Source: Bactericera cockerelli (Eukaryota > Arthropoda > Insecta > Hemiptera > Triozidae). Taken from it: a stretch of DNA of 64,000 nt. The translations under genes and the position numbers were made by a program. Shown here piece by piece: positions 1 through 27,100 of the stretch. Location of the stretch: positions 21,398,576-21,462,575 of the forward strand of contig CM044966.1 in NCBI GenBank assembly GCA_024516035.1, given 5' to 3'. The notes under the pieces were generated by a model that searched no databases, was not told the DNA's origin, and saw nothing but the letters and a program-made list of their open reading frames with translations. Each line of letters opens with the position of its first letter. The stretch's first letter is position 1.

Positions 1-364
1 AGTTATTATCAACAAATTTCATTTTTCTATAATTTACGATTAACGAGTTATAGGTCATAATATTTGGATATTACGCAGGACGTTCGACCCTGTATCTCAA
101 GAACGGTAAGTCTTAGCTCACTGAAATTTGTTGTAATAAGCTTCTCTCTATAAGACCTTTAAAACAATATGCCACAAGACATACCATTCTATTTAAGATT
201 TTAAAGTTTGTCCATGCCCAGCCTGACTGGGGCCGTGTAGGCAAAAAATTTTTGGATGAAAAGTAATCCCCTTGAAAATTAAGGAATAACGGTTTTTGCG
301 TTTTCTTGTATTTTCAGCCATTCTCGAGATACGGGGGGTGGGGTGAGACTTTATGCTCACCCTG
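1..364. mobile_element. End of a truncated DNA transposon with CACCCTG terminus
   Basis: The stretch ends in CACCCTG followed by TA. This is the same terminus and TA target as the complete elements at 31430, 46801 and 52171. Only this end is visible because the element runs off the left edge. A short inverted motif (GGTGAG...CTCACC) lies just inside the end. No coding content was recognised. Confidence 0.35.
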
Positions 365-366
365 TA

Positions 367-490
367 TATTATGTATATATTTTTTTTTCTTTTCTTTATT
401 ATTTTTTTTTTCTATTATTTTGTATTTTAATCTGTCATTGTTTGTATTGTATATAATATGTCCTATCAATAAAGTGTAAATAAATAAAAT
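367..490 (+). mobile_element. LINE 3' tail fragment
   Basis: T-rich sequence followed by an AATAAAG motif and TAAATAAATAAAA. The same 3' tail recurs at 21455, 37065, 45140, 53047 and 54133. I take it to be the 3' end of one LINE family, probably RTE-like because it ends in short A/T repeats rather than a plain poly(A). Confidence 0.5.
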
Positions 491-500
491 AATAGTTTAC

Positions 501-15851
<15,351 letters not shown>

Positions 15852-16080
15852 ATCTGATCACCAACTAAAACAAAATTTTGAAATTTGGACATTCGTACGA
15901 CTCTCGTGTGAGAGGAAGGGAGAGGGAACGAGTTGAAAAGAGAGATAAGAAATGTCAGCTGATTGATGTGAAACAGCTGACTTCAAATCGGTTGCTTCCT
16001 CATTTTGAATGATGAACGATTGCGGCTAAATCATAATTATTATTATTATTAGTATTCAACGCTTTATTAGATACCTACTA
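15852..16080. promoter_or_regulatory. Presumed RanBPM 5'UTR and promoter side of the divergent region
   Basis: Upstream of the RanBPM ATG and unique-looking, with GAGAG-rich stretches and paired CAGCTGA motifs. No TATA box is evident. The assignment rests on position only. Confidence 0.35.
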
Positions 16081-16810
16081 GCGGATTATACTCGCCGCTT
16101 CGCCAGCCCATCAGACACACACACCACACCACACCAAACACACACACAACACAAACACACACCACTGCACAGACACACACGATACACAAATACACACATC
16201 ACACAGACACACACCAAACACACAAACCACACACACACAGAAAAGTGAAAAAAATTGTGTCACCCATCCATTTTTTGTCTTTTTGGCGTAGCTAAAAAAC
16301 GCCTAATCAGAATTTTGCGATATATATGTCAAATAAAAGCTCAGACCCTTGCCTAAATCTTTCTTGCTTTGAGTTTGATGGGTCCGGTAGCAAGAGAGGG
16401 CCGCTGGTTTTTATTGGGAAAAAAAGCCACACGTTGAAAGAAAGAAAAGTAAAAATTGTGAAAACACTCACTTGTAATTCGGGAAGATTCTGACGGTCCC
16501 GTGCCTTCGAGGAGGGATCCGAGCTGTTATCAGGAGAACCAAACTTTTGTAAGTTGCTTCCCGTTAGCCAGGCACGGGATTAATTCCAGGTGCGATTATA
16601 TGATGAGGGAGAACCCGACAGAGTTGATAGATCGTCACTTCAAAATTCGAGAAAAAATTACATTTAGGTATATCAAAAAAACGTAAAAAAATTGTGTCGC
16701 CCATCCAATTTTTAGGACTGGCTTTTTCCCTCGCGGCTGGCGCCCCAGTTTGGAACATAATAAAATCCTTTCTTATTGCACATCTACAATATAAAGTCAA
16801 CATAATTATA
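16064..16810. mobile_element. Unclassified repeat with (CA)n and a possible Helitron 3' end
   Basis: Begins at CTAGCGGATTATACTCGCCG, which read on the minus strand ends GGCGAG...CCGCTAG followed by T, as Helitron 3' ends do. It is followed by (CA)n-rich DNA (16111-16245). Blocks such as CTCGCGG(C/T)(T/G)GGCGCCCCAGT recur at 16730 and 17753. No replicase was seen. Confidence 0.35.
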
Positions 16811-17654
16811 CGAGGTTTGGCTATTAAGTTCGTAGACTCTTCCCATAAAACGATGTGTGTTTAACTTACCCAACTTTAGTAGTTACCTATCCCCTTCAAT
16901 GTACTCCCCTCCTCTATCCCTATAACGTTCTAAGCAAATTTTCCATTGATCGAAACAGTGGTGGAGGTCATTTTGTGTGAGGCCTTCCAAGACTTTTGCC
17001 GGTTTTTTCTTAACGGCATCTACGCTGTCAAATCTGTTACCTTTCAGGGCAGATTTGATTTTTGGGAATAAGTAAAAGTCGCACGGGGCCAGGTCGGGTG
17101 AGTAAGGAGGGTTTTCCAACACTGGGATGTTATACTTGGATAGGAACGTTTTCACGGAGAAGGCACTGTGGGCTGGCGCATGGCACCATTTTTGCGCAAA
17201 CTTTTGTCATGTTGAAATTTTCGTGCAAAATTTGTCTCACACATTCTTCATCAATTTTAAAAGTGTATCAGCCATTAGTGTAAGAGGTAACCTACGGTCA
17301 GAACGAATCATAACACAATTTTTTTCAATGTTTTCGTCAATTTTTGAGGTTTGGGGGCAAACATGACTCCTGGTACACTGTCTTTAACAAAGAAAAAGTT
17401 TCACCAGCAAGTTTTACGTAAAATTCAATAATCACTCGTTGCTCAACGTTTGTATCAATCATAATTCCGGCAAAATTAAAAAAGGTGTCTTGCGCGTCGG
17501 GCTGTCACTACAGAACAAATTACAGTACAGGCATGTGTCAGCTATGAATCAAAACACAAGACTTGAAGCTGTCTAAATATGTTTATCATATCTTCCTAGA
17601 ATGCACAGCTTTTGCGTAGCGGCTCGCGTCTACGAACTTAATAGCCAAACCTCG
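16811..17654 (-). mobile_element. Internally deleted mariner element, 844 bp
   Basis: It has 27-bp perfect terminal inverted repeats starting CGAGGTTTGGCTATTAAGTT with TA on both sides. Transposase remnants read on the minus strand: ENIEKI...RSDRRLPLT, then FKIDEECVRQILHENFNMTK and VCAKMVP. A deletion then joins directly to HAPAHSAFSVKTFLSKYNIP and ENPPYSPDLAPCDFYLFPKI. The catalytic segment between KMVP and the second Asp is gone, so it is non-autonomous. Confidence 0.93.
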
Positions 17655-19499
17655 TATATAAATTTTTAGCCACCAGAAATTTACTAGTACGGAAAAACGG
17701 TGATGAAAAGGAGAAAAAGCGCGTTTTTTCATGTAAATACGCCCATTTTCCCTCGCGGTGGGCGCCCCAGTAGGACTATTTCAAAATCCTTTCATTTTGC
17801 GCATCTAGGACATAAAAGTGACGTACATGCCAAAGTTCATCTTCTTGCAACATACCAGTGCTGAGAAATCGAGATGAATGAGTGAGTGAATGTCACGTGA
17901 GTGAGTGAATTAATGAGTGAGTGTTAACTTTGGCATTTTATAGATAAATGGACATAATTATGTAGAGTACAAAAATAATTATTTTAACAATGAAAAAATG
18001 GAAACAATATAAATATATATACAATAAAAATGAAAAAGAATAGATAAATAGTGTAGGTACGTGAAACAAGTGATATGACTACGCAGACCTATCACAAAGG
18101 ATAAGTCTGGCAATACAGAGAGGGAATGTGGCGGCAGTTGTGGGCTGTGTGCCCCAGGGAGAGGAGTTGGATAATGATTTGTAATAAACTTTAACCGTAT
18201 TAATAATAATAAAAAAAAAACTACGCAGTTGAAAGTGATGTGAAAATTGAAAATACTTAATATTCTACCTATTTTTATCTATTATGTTAAGATTATTCGT
18301 CAGCCATGCCTTTATAAACTTACCTGCGCTGCGCCGCAGTCCTAGCTGTAACGCGGCGCGCGTCTAGTTCCACTATAATAAAGTTTTCTGAACGTCGGAA
18401 AGCACCGTTTGACCTTTCTTACATAACAACAGCTGATTAAAGTCATCTTCTGACATTAAAAAAGTAAACAAAACAATAATCAAAAGTTTGAAAAAAAAAA
18501 TGTTAAATGAAGAAAAGAGATAAAGAAATGATGAGATAACAGTTTTCAATTCATTTTACATTACTCATACAATACAATTTATAATTAAATTATTTAAATT
18601 AATACATTTAATATTAATAAATAATTTTTAGGTGAACAAGGTAGTACAAGATAATATTTTAGTTTAATGCTCCTGATTTGACAGTAATATCATAGCCAGG
18701 TATAGTAAATCAGTTAAGCCAATCACTCATGCTTTTCCAGAGAATTCCTTATTCTGAAATACATAAAACATTGCCAAATGTTACCCATTGAATATTGGGT
18801 AAATTTATCCTTTAAAGTAAAAATAAAACTTATCTTAGACGCTGGATACATTTGATTTAAATCCATGCAGGGCATGGCATTGGTAGTTATCTTTAAAAAA
18901 AGTTAATAAAGTTATATTACTACTCATCTAAAGTGATGATCACTTCATCATTGGTTTACTCTCTTAAAAGTTGAGGATTCAGGTGGTATAAGCAAACCCA
19001 ATGGTGTTGTTAAACACTTGGGATATAGTTTAAATGTCAAACATAGTTTGGTTATTCAGGATTTATCAGTAAAAATCCTAATGTAAAAATAAATTTCCAT
19101 TTTTCACCACACTAGACTCTTCAAGGCTACAAAAAAAAAAGAAAACATGTTCAAAAGTGGAGGTTAATGTTAGTTTTCATGGCAAAATTTCCATTTGAAT
19201 CCACTTTGGTTAGAAAAAAGAATACGGCTTTTCTATTGTGTTCAGAAGACTGATTCAGCAATGCAATATGTAAAAAATACACAAAAGCTCATTTATGCAA
19301 TTTTATGGAAATGCAAGCTGATACTTGTGGCAATTTCAAACATGTATGGTGCAACAAAAAAAAATTTGTTTACAGTTGTATAAGTACTGTAGCGAAATTG
19401 CTTGACATTATTATTTATTTTAGTTGCATGGAGTTTCTTCAAGTGACAAATACATTGTTTCTAAATACATAATATAAAATTTTCTTTAATCTTTCTTAG
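17655..19499. other. Intergenic region upstream of UBE3C
   Basis: AT-rich. A GC-rich hairpin-bearing end (GCGCTGCGCCGCAG...CGCGGCGCGCGTCTAG) at 18322-18367 resembles a Helitron 3' terminus. No coding exon is recognised; a UBE3C 5' non-coding exon and promoter are expected here but cannot be placed. Confidence 0.4.
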
Positions 19500-19519
19500 G
19501 TGTGGTCACCTTCCCCATC

Positions 19520-19681
19520 ATGTCTAGTTTTTTTGAGGGACAGTATCGGCGCGCCCCAGAGCAAAATCTCTCTGGGTCTTCATGTGTCGAGTCACGTGAC
19601 CAGTTTCTGAGGAGAGCTCAAGCTGAGAGGCGTATGCGTGAAGACCAGAGACGTAGGCTTTTGTGTGCAGTGAAGATACAG
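19520..19681 (+). CDS. UBE3C: UBE3C exon 1, start and first part of IQ motif
   Basis: [54 protein letters not shown]. Matches the UBE3C N-terminus (FEG..., then ...RTQEERRKRE...). I chose the ATG at 19520; a TTTCTTAG acceptor at 19498-19499 puts 20 nt of 5'UTR in this exon. Donor GTACTT at 19682. Confidence 0.93.
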
Positions 19682-21129
19682 GTACTTACGATTTTAGACT
19701 CCACAAGTGAAGCCCAAATTATCACACCAACCTCTATTAGATCTATTGTGAGTATTGTGACGAGTTGATTCTATTTGTTTTTAATGTCAGAATTTAAGAT
19801 AGTCAGCACTGGGGTTATACCTTCCATTTGCTGGGAATCATTGCTACCACATTAACCTCATCCAGCCTGGATAGGGCCAGCCTCATGTGTTTGGCGGGGA
19901 CAGAATTTTCTGTCCTGGGAATCAAACTCAGGATCTCTGGACTACAGACAGCTGTTAGTTTACTCAAAGGCAGTAGTTAGATTTCTTTTCCCACTGAGAT
20001 GACACTTGTCCTGGTAGCTCAGTGGTCAAGGCATCTAACTGGTAATCCATAGGTTACAGGTTTGAAACCCACCCAGGACATGTGAAGTTATCCTCCCACT
20101 TGGTATTTTGACCACTTAATAATATGTATTGGACTTTTTCTGGAATAATGGGACTCATTAGTATTAATTGGGCAGCATAAATAAGATGGAATATTATTAT
20201 TAGTCTAAACTAAACCTCTATATTACTTAATTGAAGAATAATAATAACAATAGAAAATCTTATAAGGGCAAAGTTTTATAAGTAAAGCTATTAAACCCAG
20301 AACAAAGTAATTTATCCTAATTATTTGTGCTTACCAGACTTCCTCAAACTTACTTTACTAATTTTTTGGTGAATTTGAGACTCAAAACCACCAGCCTCCA
20401 GTTTTGCAAGTCTGCCACCTTACATATCAAGCTATTTTGATTGAAAGTATAAAATATTCTAATCAAACCATGTAGTGTCTTTTTCAGTGAAGATAATCAG
20501 CAATTTTTTGGGAGAAAAAACTCCTTCAATGGGCCATCAGCCATGTACTGTTTTGATGTAATTTTTATAGTGAGATGGCTAAAAATCAATCAGAGAAGAA
20601 TACAACTCATGTGCTCAACCTTGAAATAACCTTGTTATATTTTCTTTATCTTTAACTAATCAGAAACAAGAAACATGTAATTATATGTTTTCTGTTTAAA
20701 CTGATTAAAATAGAGAGGTTAGTTGATGACATGGATAATCAGAACTATTACCTGCTGATGAGAGCAAATAAGCTTGAAACAGCTGTCCAGGTATATTTTG
20801 ATATTCATGCACATCTAGTACAACTTCTCATTTTTCTGTTTATATTGATTATACTGTTTTTACTGTTAAATAAAATCATATACCTTCTTTTTGAATAATG
20901 ATTATAATCAGTATTAAAAATTATAGGTGCTAGGGCACCTATAACGAATTCATAAAACTTCATGTGAAATATTAAAAAACAAAATCAAGTTCCTAAGTCA
21001 TGACTTAGCACTGGTTTTCCCAGAGGTATTACAAAAATGTCTATTCATTATTAACTCTGCTTTTAGTATTCATACTTAATGCTTATTCAAAAGAATGATA
21101 TACATTTACATTTTTATCTGATACCTAAT

Positions 21130-21163
<34 letters not shown>

Positions 21164-24100
21164 TTGCCTTATTTATACTGCCCGATTAAGACTATTAAAG
21201 TCCCATTAGTCCAGCAGTAAGGCCAAGACATATTATTATGTGGTAAAAATCCCAAAGGAGAGGATAACTTGTCATGTCCCGGCTGGGTTTCGAACCCACG
21301 ACATCTGGATTCTCCGGATCCACAGAGTGCCACCTTTACCACTGAGCTAATGGGACAGACTATAATACAAAAGATTTATAAAAAAGTTTGATAAAGGTAG
21401 AGCAATGCCTAAGGGCACTCTCTATTTTATTGGCTCTAATTCTGATAAACATTGGGTTGGGTGGAAGAGATTGCCATAGGCAATAACCCCGCCCTTTAGT
21501 TAGGACATATGTTTTCAAATGTATTTTCTATTCTTTTTTATTTTTATTGTATATATTGTTTTTTTCATTTTTTCACTGTTAAAATTATTATTTATATGTA
21601 CATAATGTCCTTTTGTATCTAATAAAGAATTGTATAATAATAATAAACCTGTTCTTGATTCACCAGGCTGCAGTGCGCAGCTACCTGATTCGCCGTGGTG
21701 TGAAGCAGACTCAGCGCAAGGAGTTCCTTCAGCTGCTGACTGAGGCCACTAGACAGGGTGGCGCCGAGCCAGGTGTGCTAAGTCTAGACATGCTGAGTCA
21801 GCTCACCCGGAAGCTCCTGTTCTTCTACCATGCTGACTCAGATGACTCGTACCTGGTGAGTCAGTGTTGCATTATAATTTTTATTTGACCAATGGTCTTG
21901 ACATATAATTTATTATTAATGACCTGTCACAAAAAAGGGGGATAATAAAGTTTTATTGTGTATGTGTTTTACAAAAAAATGTATGTGCACAACATTATGA
22001 TATAAGGAGGATATAAGGAAATTAGAAATTAAGGCGGAAAAATGACTTTATTGCAAGGTTATGTTTATCTGAATTTTCCACGTATTTTTACCTTTATAAT
22101 TAAAATAAAAACCTGTTAAATTATCTATTATTAAAAATAATTGAACTATTCTTTTACACTTTAAAATGATTATTTTTTTGTACTATATCTATAGAGTATT
22201 AATTTTTTTTTTTTTTATTTATCTTATGTATTAATATCTTATGTACCTTACCACTGAGCACACAATGTGCTCAGCTGTAATGTACTCGCTTGTCATGTGG
22301 AGAGTCTTGGGGGTGTGATCACAAGATATAAGCATATAAACCGACCTCAGGAGGTTGAACGATAGGGCGTCGGACTTGTAATCATGGAGTCTGCAGTAGT
22401 GCCTGTTTCATCATCATAGGGTGACGTCATCGTGAACGATGGTAACCAGATAGTGGAGGAATGACTCAGCACTTCTACCACTGTCTTTACAAGGAGGCTA
22501 ATAATTGACAAGGGCCCCCAGAACCAAGCCAATGCTGGTCTACTCTCTGTTCATAGTCCCCCAGCCAGACTGCTGGTCTACGCCCTGTTTATAGTCCCCC
22601 AGCCAGACTTTCACGGCTACGAAAAAAACGCTGTGAAAACTCGTCTTGATAAAAAAAAAAAAAAAAAAATAGAAAAGCTCCTATTTCAGTTCAACGTTAC
22701 CAAAATTTTGCTGTACAATCAGGTCCAGTCCAAGATACAATATACACATAGAAGTCTTCAAACACTAATTGTTTGAATACTTATCATTAAACATGTTAGA
22801 TCAAGTTTTATTTACAATAAAGTACATAGAATATTTACATAGAAATTGAAATTATTAAAACAAAACTTGATCAAGGGCGGTGCTAATGCCAATGGCATTC
22901 TTTTCCATGTGTATACTGTAATTGATATGGTCGGATCATGATGTGGCATTCTCACTTGATTCTTGTTGTACATATACACTTGAGAGCAGAAAAAGCGAAT
23001 CAAACTTTTACCTCCACCAAATCTGCGATATCTTCGAAATTACTATTTCTATCGAGCCGTATGATATCTCAAAATGTTGTAAATTTTGTTTTCTACAATT
23101 TCCTAATTTGATTGTTGAAAAAAAAACCTACCAGAAGCCGTCAAAATTAAGTTTTACTACAGGATGTCAAAAAAGAAGAAAAACATGATTTTTTTTTATT
23201 TTTAACAAAAGACGTTATAACCTGAGAAATCAACAAGATTCATTCATTACAATGGTGAATCAGTATTTTGTGTTGCCTCCCCGAGCTTTGATCACATTAT
23301 GGTTGTCTAGGCTCTGGTCATGGATAAGTCATTAGCACCGCCTTTGATCAAGTTTTGTTCTATTAATCTCATTTTCTATGTATTGTATTGTACATTCTAT
23401 GTAAATAAAACTTGATCCAATATGTTTAATAATAAGTAAGTAAAAACCCGCCTGTTTCAGATCACCGTTTCCAAAATGCTGCTGGACAAGCAGGTTCAGT
23501 CCGCGCTGATGTTCGCCTGCTTCAGCGCGGGAGATCTCGCCTGGCAACTGCGCCTGCGCAAACTTCTGCTCCTGAATCTGCAGCTCGTGAGTCAGCGCAG
23601 TGCTGATCGGGACTTCAACCATGCCGTGTCGCTGCGTCTGCTTGAAGTGTACATCAGTCGGGTGGACAGTATTCGTGCGATGCTGACCGACGATGGTCGA
23701 GGAAGGACGACGCCGCCCGAAGTGATTGTGGCTCACTTCACGAAGGTAACTTTCAAAGTGTTGGTGGCTCACTTCACGAAGGTAACTTTCAAAGTGTTGG
23801 TGGCTCACTTCACGAAGGTAACTTTCAAATTGTTGGTGGCTCACTTCACGACGAGACGGTTACAATTTTTTTTATTATTATCATACAGTCAAACCTGCTA
23901 CACACATGAACCTCACCGAGCCTGGGTTGGGCCGGAATGTTAGCATCACGAAGTTTTTACCTTGCTGGACGTTGCTTGACTTCGTTGATCCTACGAGAAC
24001 CGGTGCATTCAACGCGCCATAGACGCCGGCTTACACACACACTCACCTTTAACACATTGTGTGCCACGTCGCTCATAATGAGAAACAGTATGGTATAGTG

Positions 24101-27100
24101 AGAGGCCACGTCTCTCATATTGAGCGACACTAGATCACACTTTGAAGAATTGTCTCTGAATAAAAGCAAAAATATTGTTTCGTAAATAGAAAGTAACTGT
24201 CTCTCAATATGAGCGACGTGGCCCCCTATGAAAAACAAATTTTCTGATGGCCACGTCTCTCATAATGAGCGACAATCCTTTGTATTTATCCTGGGGATAA
24301 ACTTTGTATTTATCCTGGGAAACATGATTTTGGGGCTGGGCACACAATGTGTTAAAATAAATAAAACAAATGTATTTTAATTAACAAAATAACAAATAAA
24401 ATAAATAAAACAAATGTATTTTAATTAACAAAATAACAAATAAAGTAAATAAAACAAATGTATTTTAATTAACAAAATAACAAATAAAATAAATAAAACA
24501 AATGTATTTCTCCTCAGCTCATGCGCTACCTCCTGCAGCGCGGCTACTTCTCTCACCTGCGCGCGCTGCTAGACAGTAAGGCCACGCCCACTCCCCCCAC
24601 CCCCCTCGCCAGTGTAGACATATATATATGTAAAAAACTAATGTATTTCTCCTCAGCTCATGCGCTAATAAAAAAAAAACTAATGTATTTCTCCTCAGCT
24701 CATGCGCTATTAAAAAAAAAACAAATGTATTTCTCCTCAGCTCATGCGCTAATAAAAAAAACAAATGTATTTCTCCTCAGCTCATGCGCTAGTAAAAAAA
24801 AAACAAATGTATTTCTCCTCAGCTCATGCGCTAAAAAAAAAAAAAAAAAAACATATTTCTCCTCAGCTCATGCGCTACCTCCTGCAGCGCGGCTACTTCT
24901 CTCACCTGCGCGCGCTGCTCGACAGCAAGGTCCCGCCTCTCCTCGAGGCCACGCCCACTCCCCCCACCCCCCTCGCCAGCGCCCTCATCACTCTGCTCTA
25001 CTCGCCCTTCTCCCTCGTCCCCAGCTCTGATCCCTCGCTCAAGTAAGCTAATTTTTTTTTTTATCACATTTGAGAAGTCACCGTGGTCATATGGCATGCA
25101 TGCTGCCCTGAGTCCATGTCCCAGTTTCAGCGTAGATTTAGTAAAGCGAGTTTAAGTAGTTGTGATATCACGGAAGTGATTAACACAACATTTGATAACT
25201 TTACTTCTTTTCTTAGCTTTATCCTTATGTTCCACTCTCACATTTTTTTTGACAAGAGCGGTTTTTTACCTTAATATTCAGTCAGTTTGACATTGTTAAT
25301 TTTACTGAATTTTTTTTCACGAAACTACGTAACAAAATGTATCTTACATTTTTTAATTATAATTTCCTTCTTGTCTGTCCCCCAGTTTGTTCGTTTCTAC
25401 TTTCAGTTTTCTTTCTTTCTCAATATGTAAATAAATAGTTATGTATACTATACTATCTTGACCGCAGCTGTTTTTCACCTTTATATTCAGTTAGTTTTTT
25501 ATTGTTAGTTTTTTTCGAATTTTTCTTCTTCTTTTTTACTTAACTCTTTGTAACAAAATAGATCTTATGCTGGGTCCACATAGGTGCGACATGCAACATG
25601 TTGCTGCAACATGAACTCACTCTATGTTGACGGCTTCTGAACACGACCATGAATGTTCAAAAATTATCCATGAGGATGTCGGTTTTCTACCGAACATCTT
25701 TGATCTTTGTTGCTACTATGTTGCACGTGTGTGGACGGCACCTGTACATAGAACAGAATGGATCACTGACGAACACGAACTGCAACACGTTGCTGCAACA
25801 GTGTTCCAATTACCACACACATGTTGCGGCAACATGTTGCATGTTGCACCTGTGTGGACCCAGCATTACTCTGTTTTTTTTTTTTACTTCCGAAAAAATT
25901 CTAATATTAGAAATCGGAGGTATTGTGTTTTTGTAAAAAAAAAAATATTTTCTGCCCCGATTTCAATTTTTTCATATATTTTTACTATCCTTATTGTGTG
26001 TCCCCAGTGCGTTTGTGATAGAAGAGTTCACTCGGCACTTCATAATGCCTCCCCTGACAGACCCCATCAAGCTGTTTGTGTTTCCGGCCCTAGGGCCATC
26101 CGGTGGCTTTCCCTACGAGGCGTTTGTGACCACCGTCCATGCGAACATGCAACAGAGTCTACGTGCGGTGAGTTATTCAGAATTTACTTTGTGACCACTG
26201 TCCATACAAACATGCAACAGAGTCTACGCGCGGTGAGTTATTCAGAATTTACTTTGTGACCACTGTCCATACAAACATGCAACAGAGTCTACGTGCGGTG
26301 AGTTATTCAGAATTTACTTTGTGACCACTGTCCATACAAACATGCAACAGAGTCTACGTGCGGTGAGTTATTCAGAATTTACTTTGTGACCACTGTCCAT
26401 ACAAACATGCAACAGAGTCTACGCGCGGTGAGTTATTCAGAATTTACTTTGTGACCACTGTCCATACAAACATGCAACAGAGTCTACGCGCGGTGAGTTA
26501 TTCAGAATTTACTTTGTGACCACCACTGTCCATGCGAACATGCAACAGAGTCTACGCGCGGTGAGTTATTTAGAATTTACCTTGTGACCACTGCGCAGCA
26601 GAGTCTGCGCGCGGTGAGTTATTTAGAATTTACATCTTTTTGGGATTTTTTATTTATAATACATGACTAGTCAAAATATTCGCCACAGAGACCATGGGCC
26701 CATGGTGTAAAGAAGCTATAGAGTGGATAAAAGAAATTGGAATTCAACTGGAGTCTATTTCTGGAGAGAAGCGAGCCACCGAATTCCTTAAACAAAGATT
26801 GAGTCTGGCAATTCAAAAAGGGAATACCGTGAGCATAATGGGGTCTATCCCCGACGATAACAAAATGGACGAAATTTTCCATTTGTAATTTCATAAATTC
26901 CAGGGAGTTGCAACACTAACTATAATTGATTGTTCACTAGATATGATTGATTTTCCTCTTCAACTGTGCCCCCTCTAGGCAAAATCCCGGGTACGCCCAT
27001 GAAATGATTAACATAACAAAACAATAATAATTTATCTCTCTTTTAGAATCCCATGGCGTTAGTTTTAATGTTTGTTTCTATTATTTTCCCCTTAACATAT

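Noticed and set aside
26694..26888. Extra UBE3C exon
   Set aside because: Its sequence matches a LINE C-terminal tail and exon 5 joins exon 6 in phase without it.
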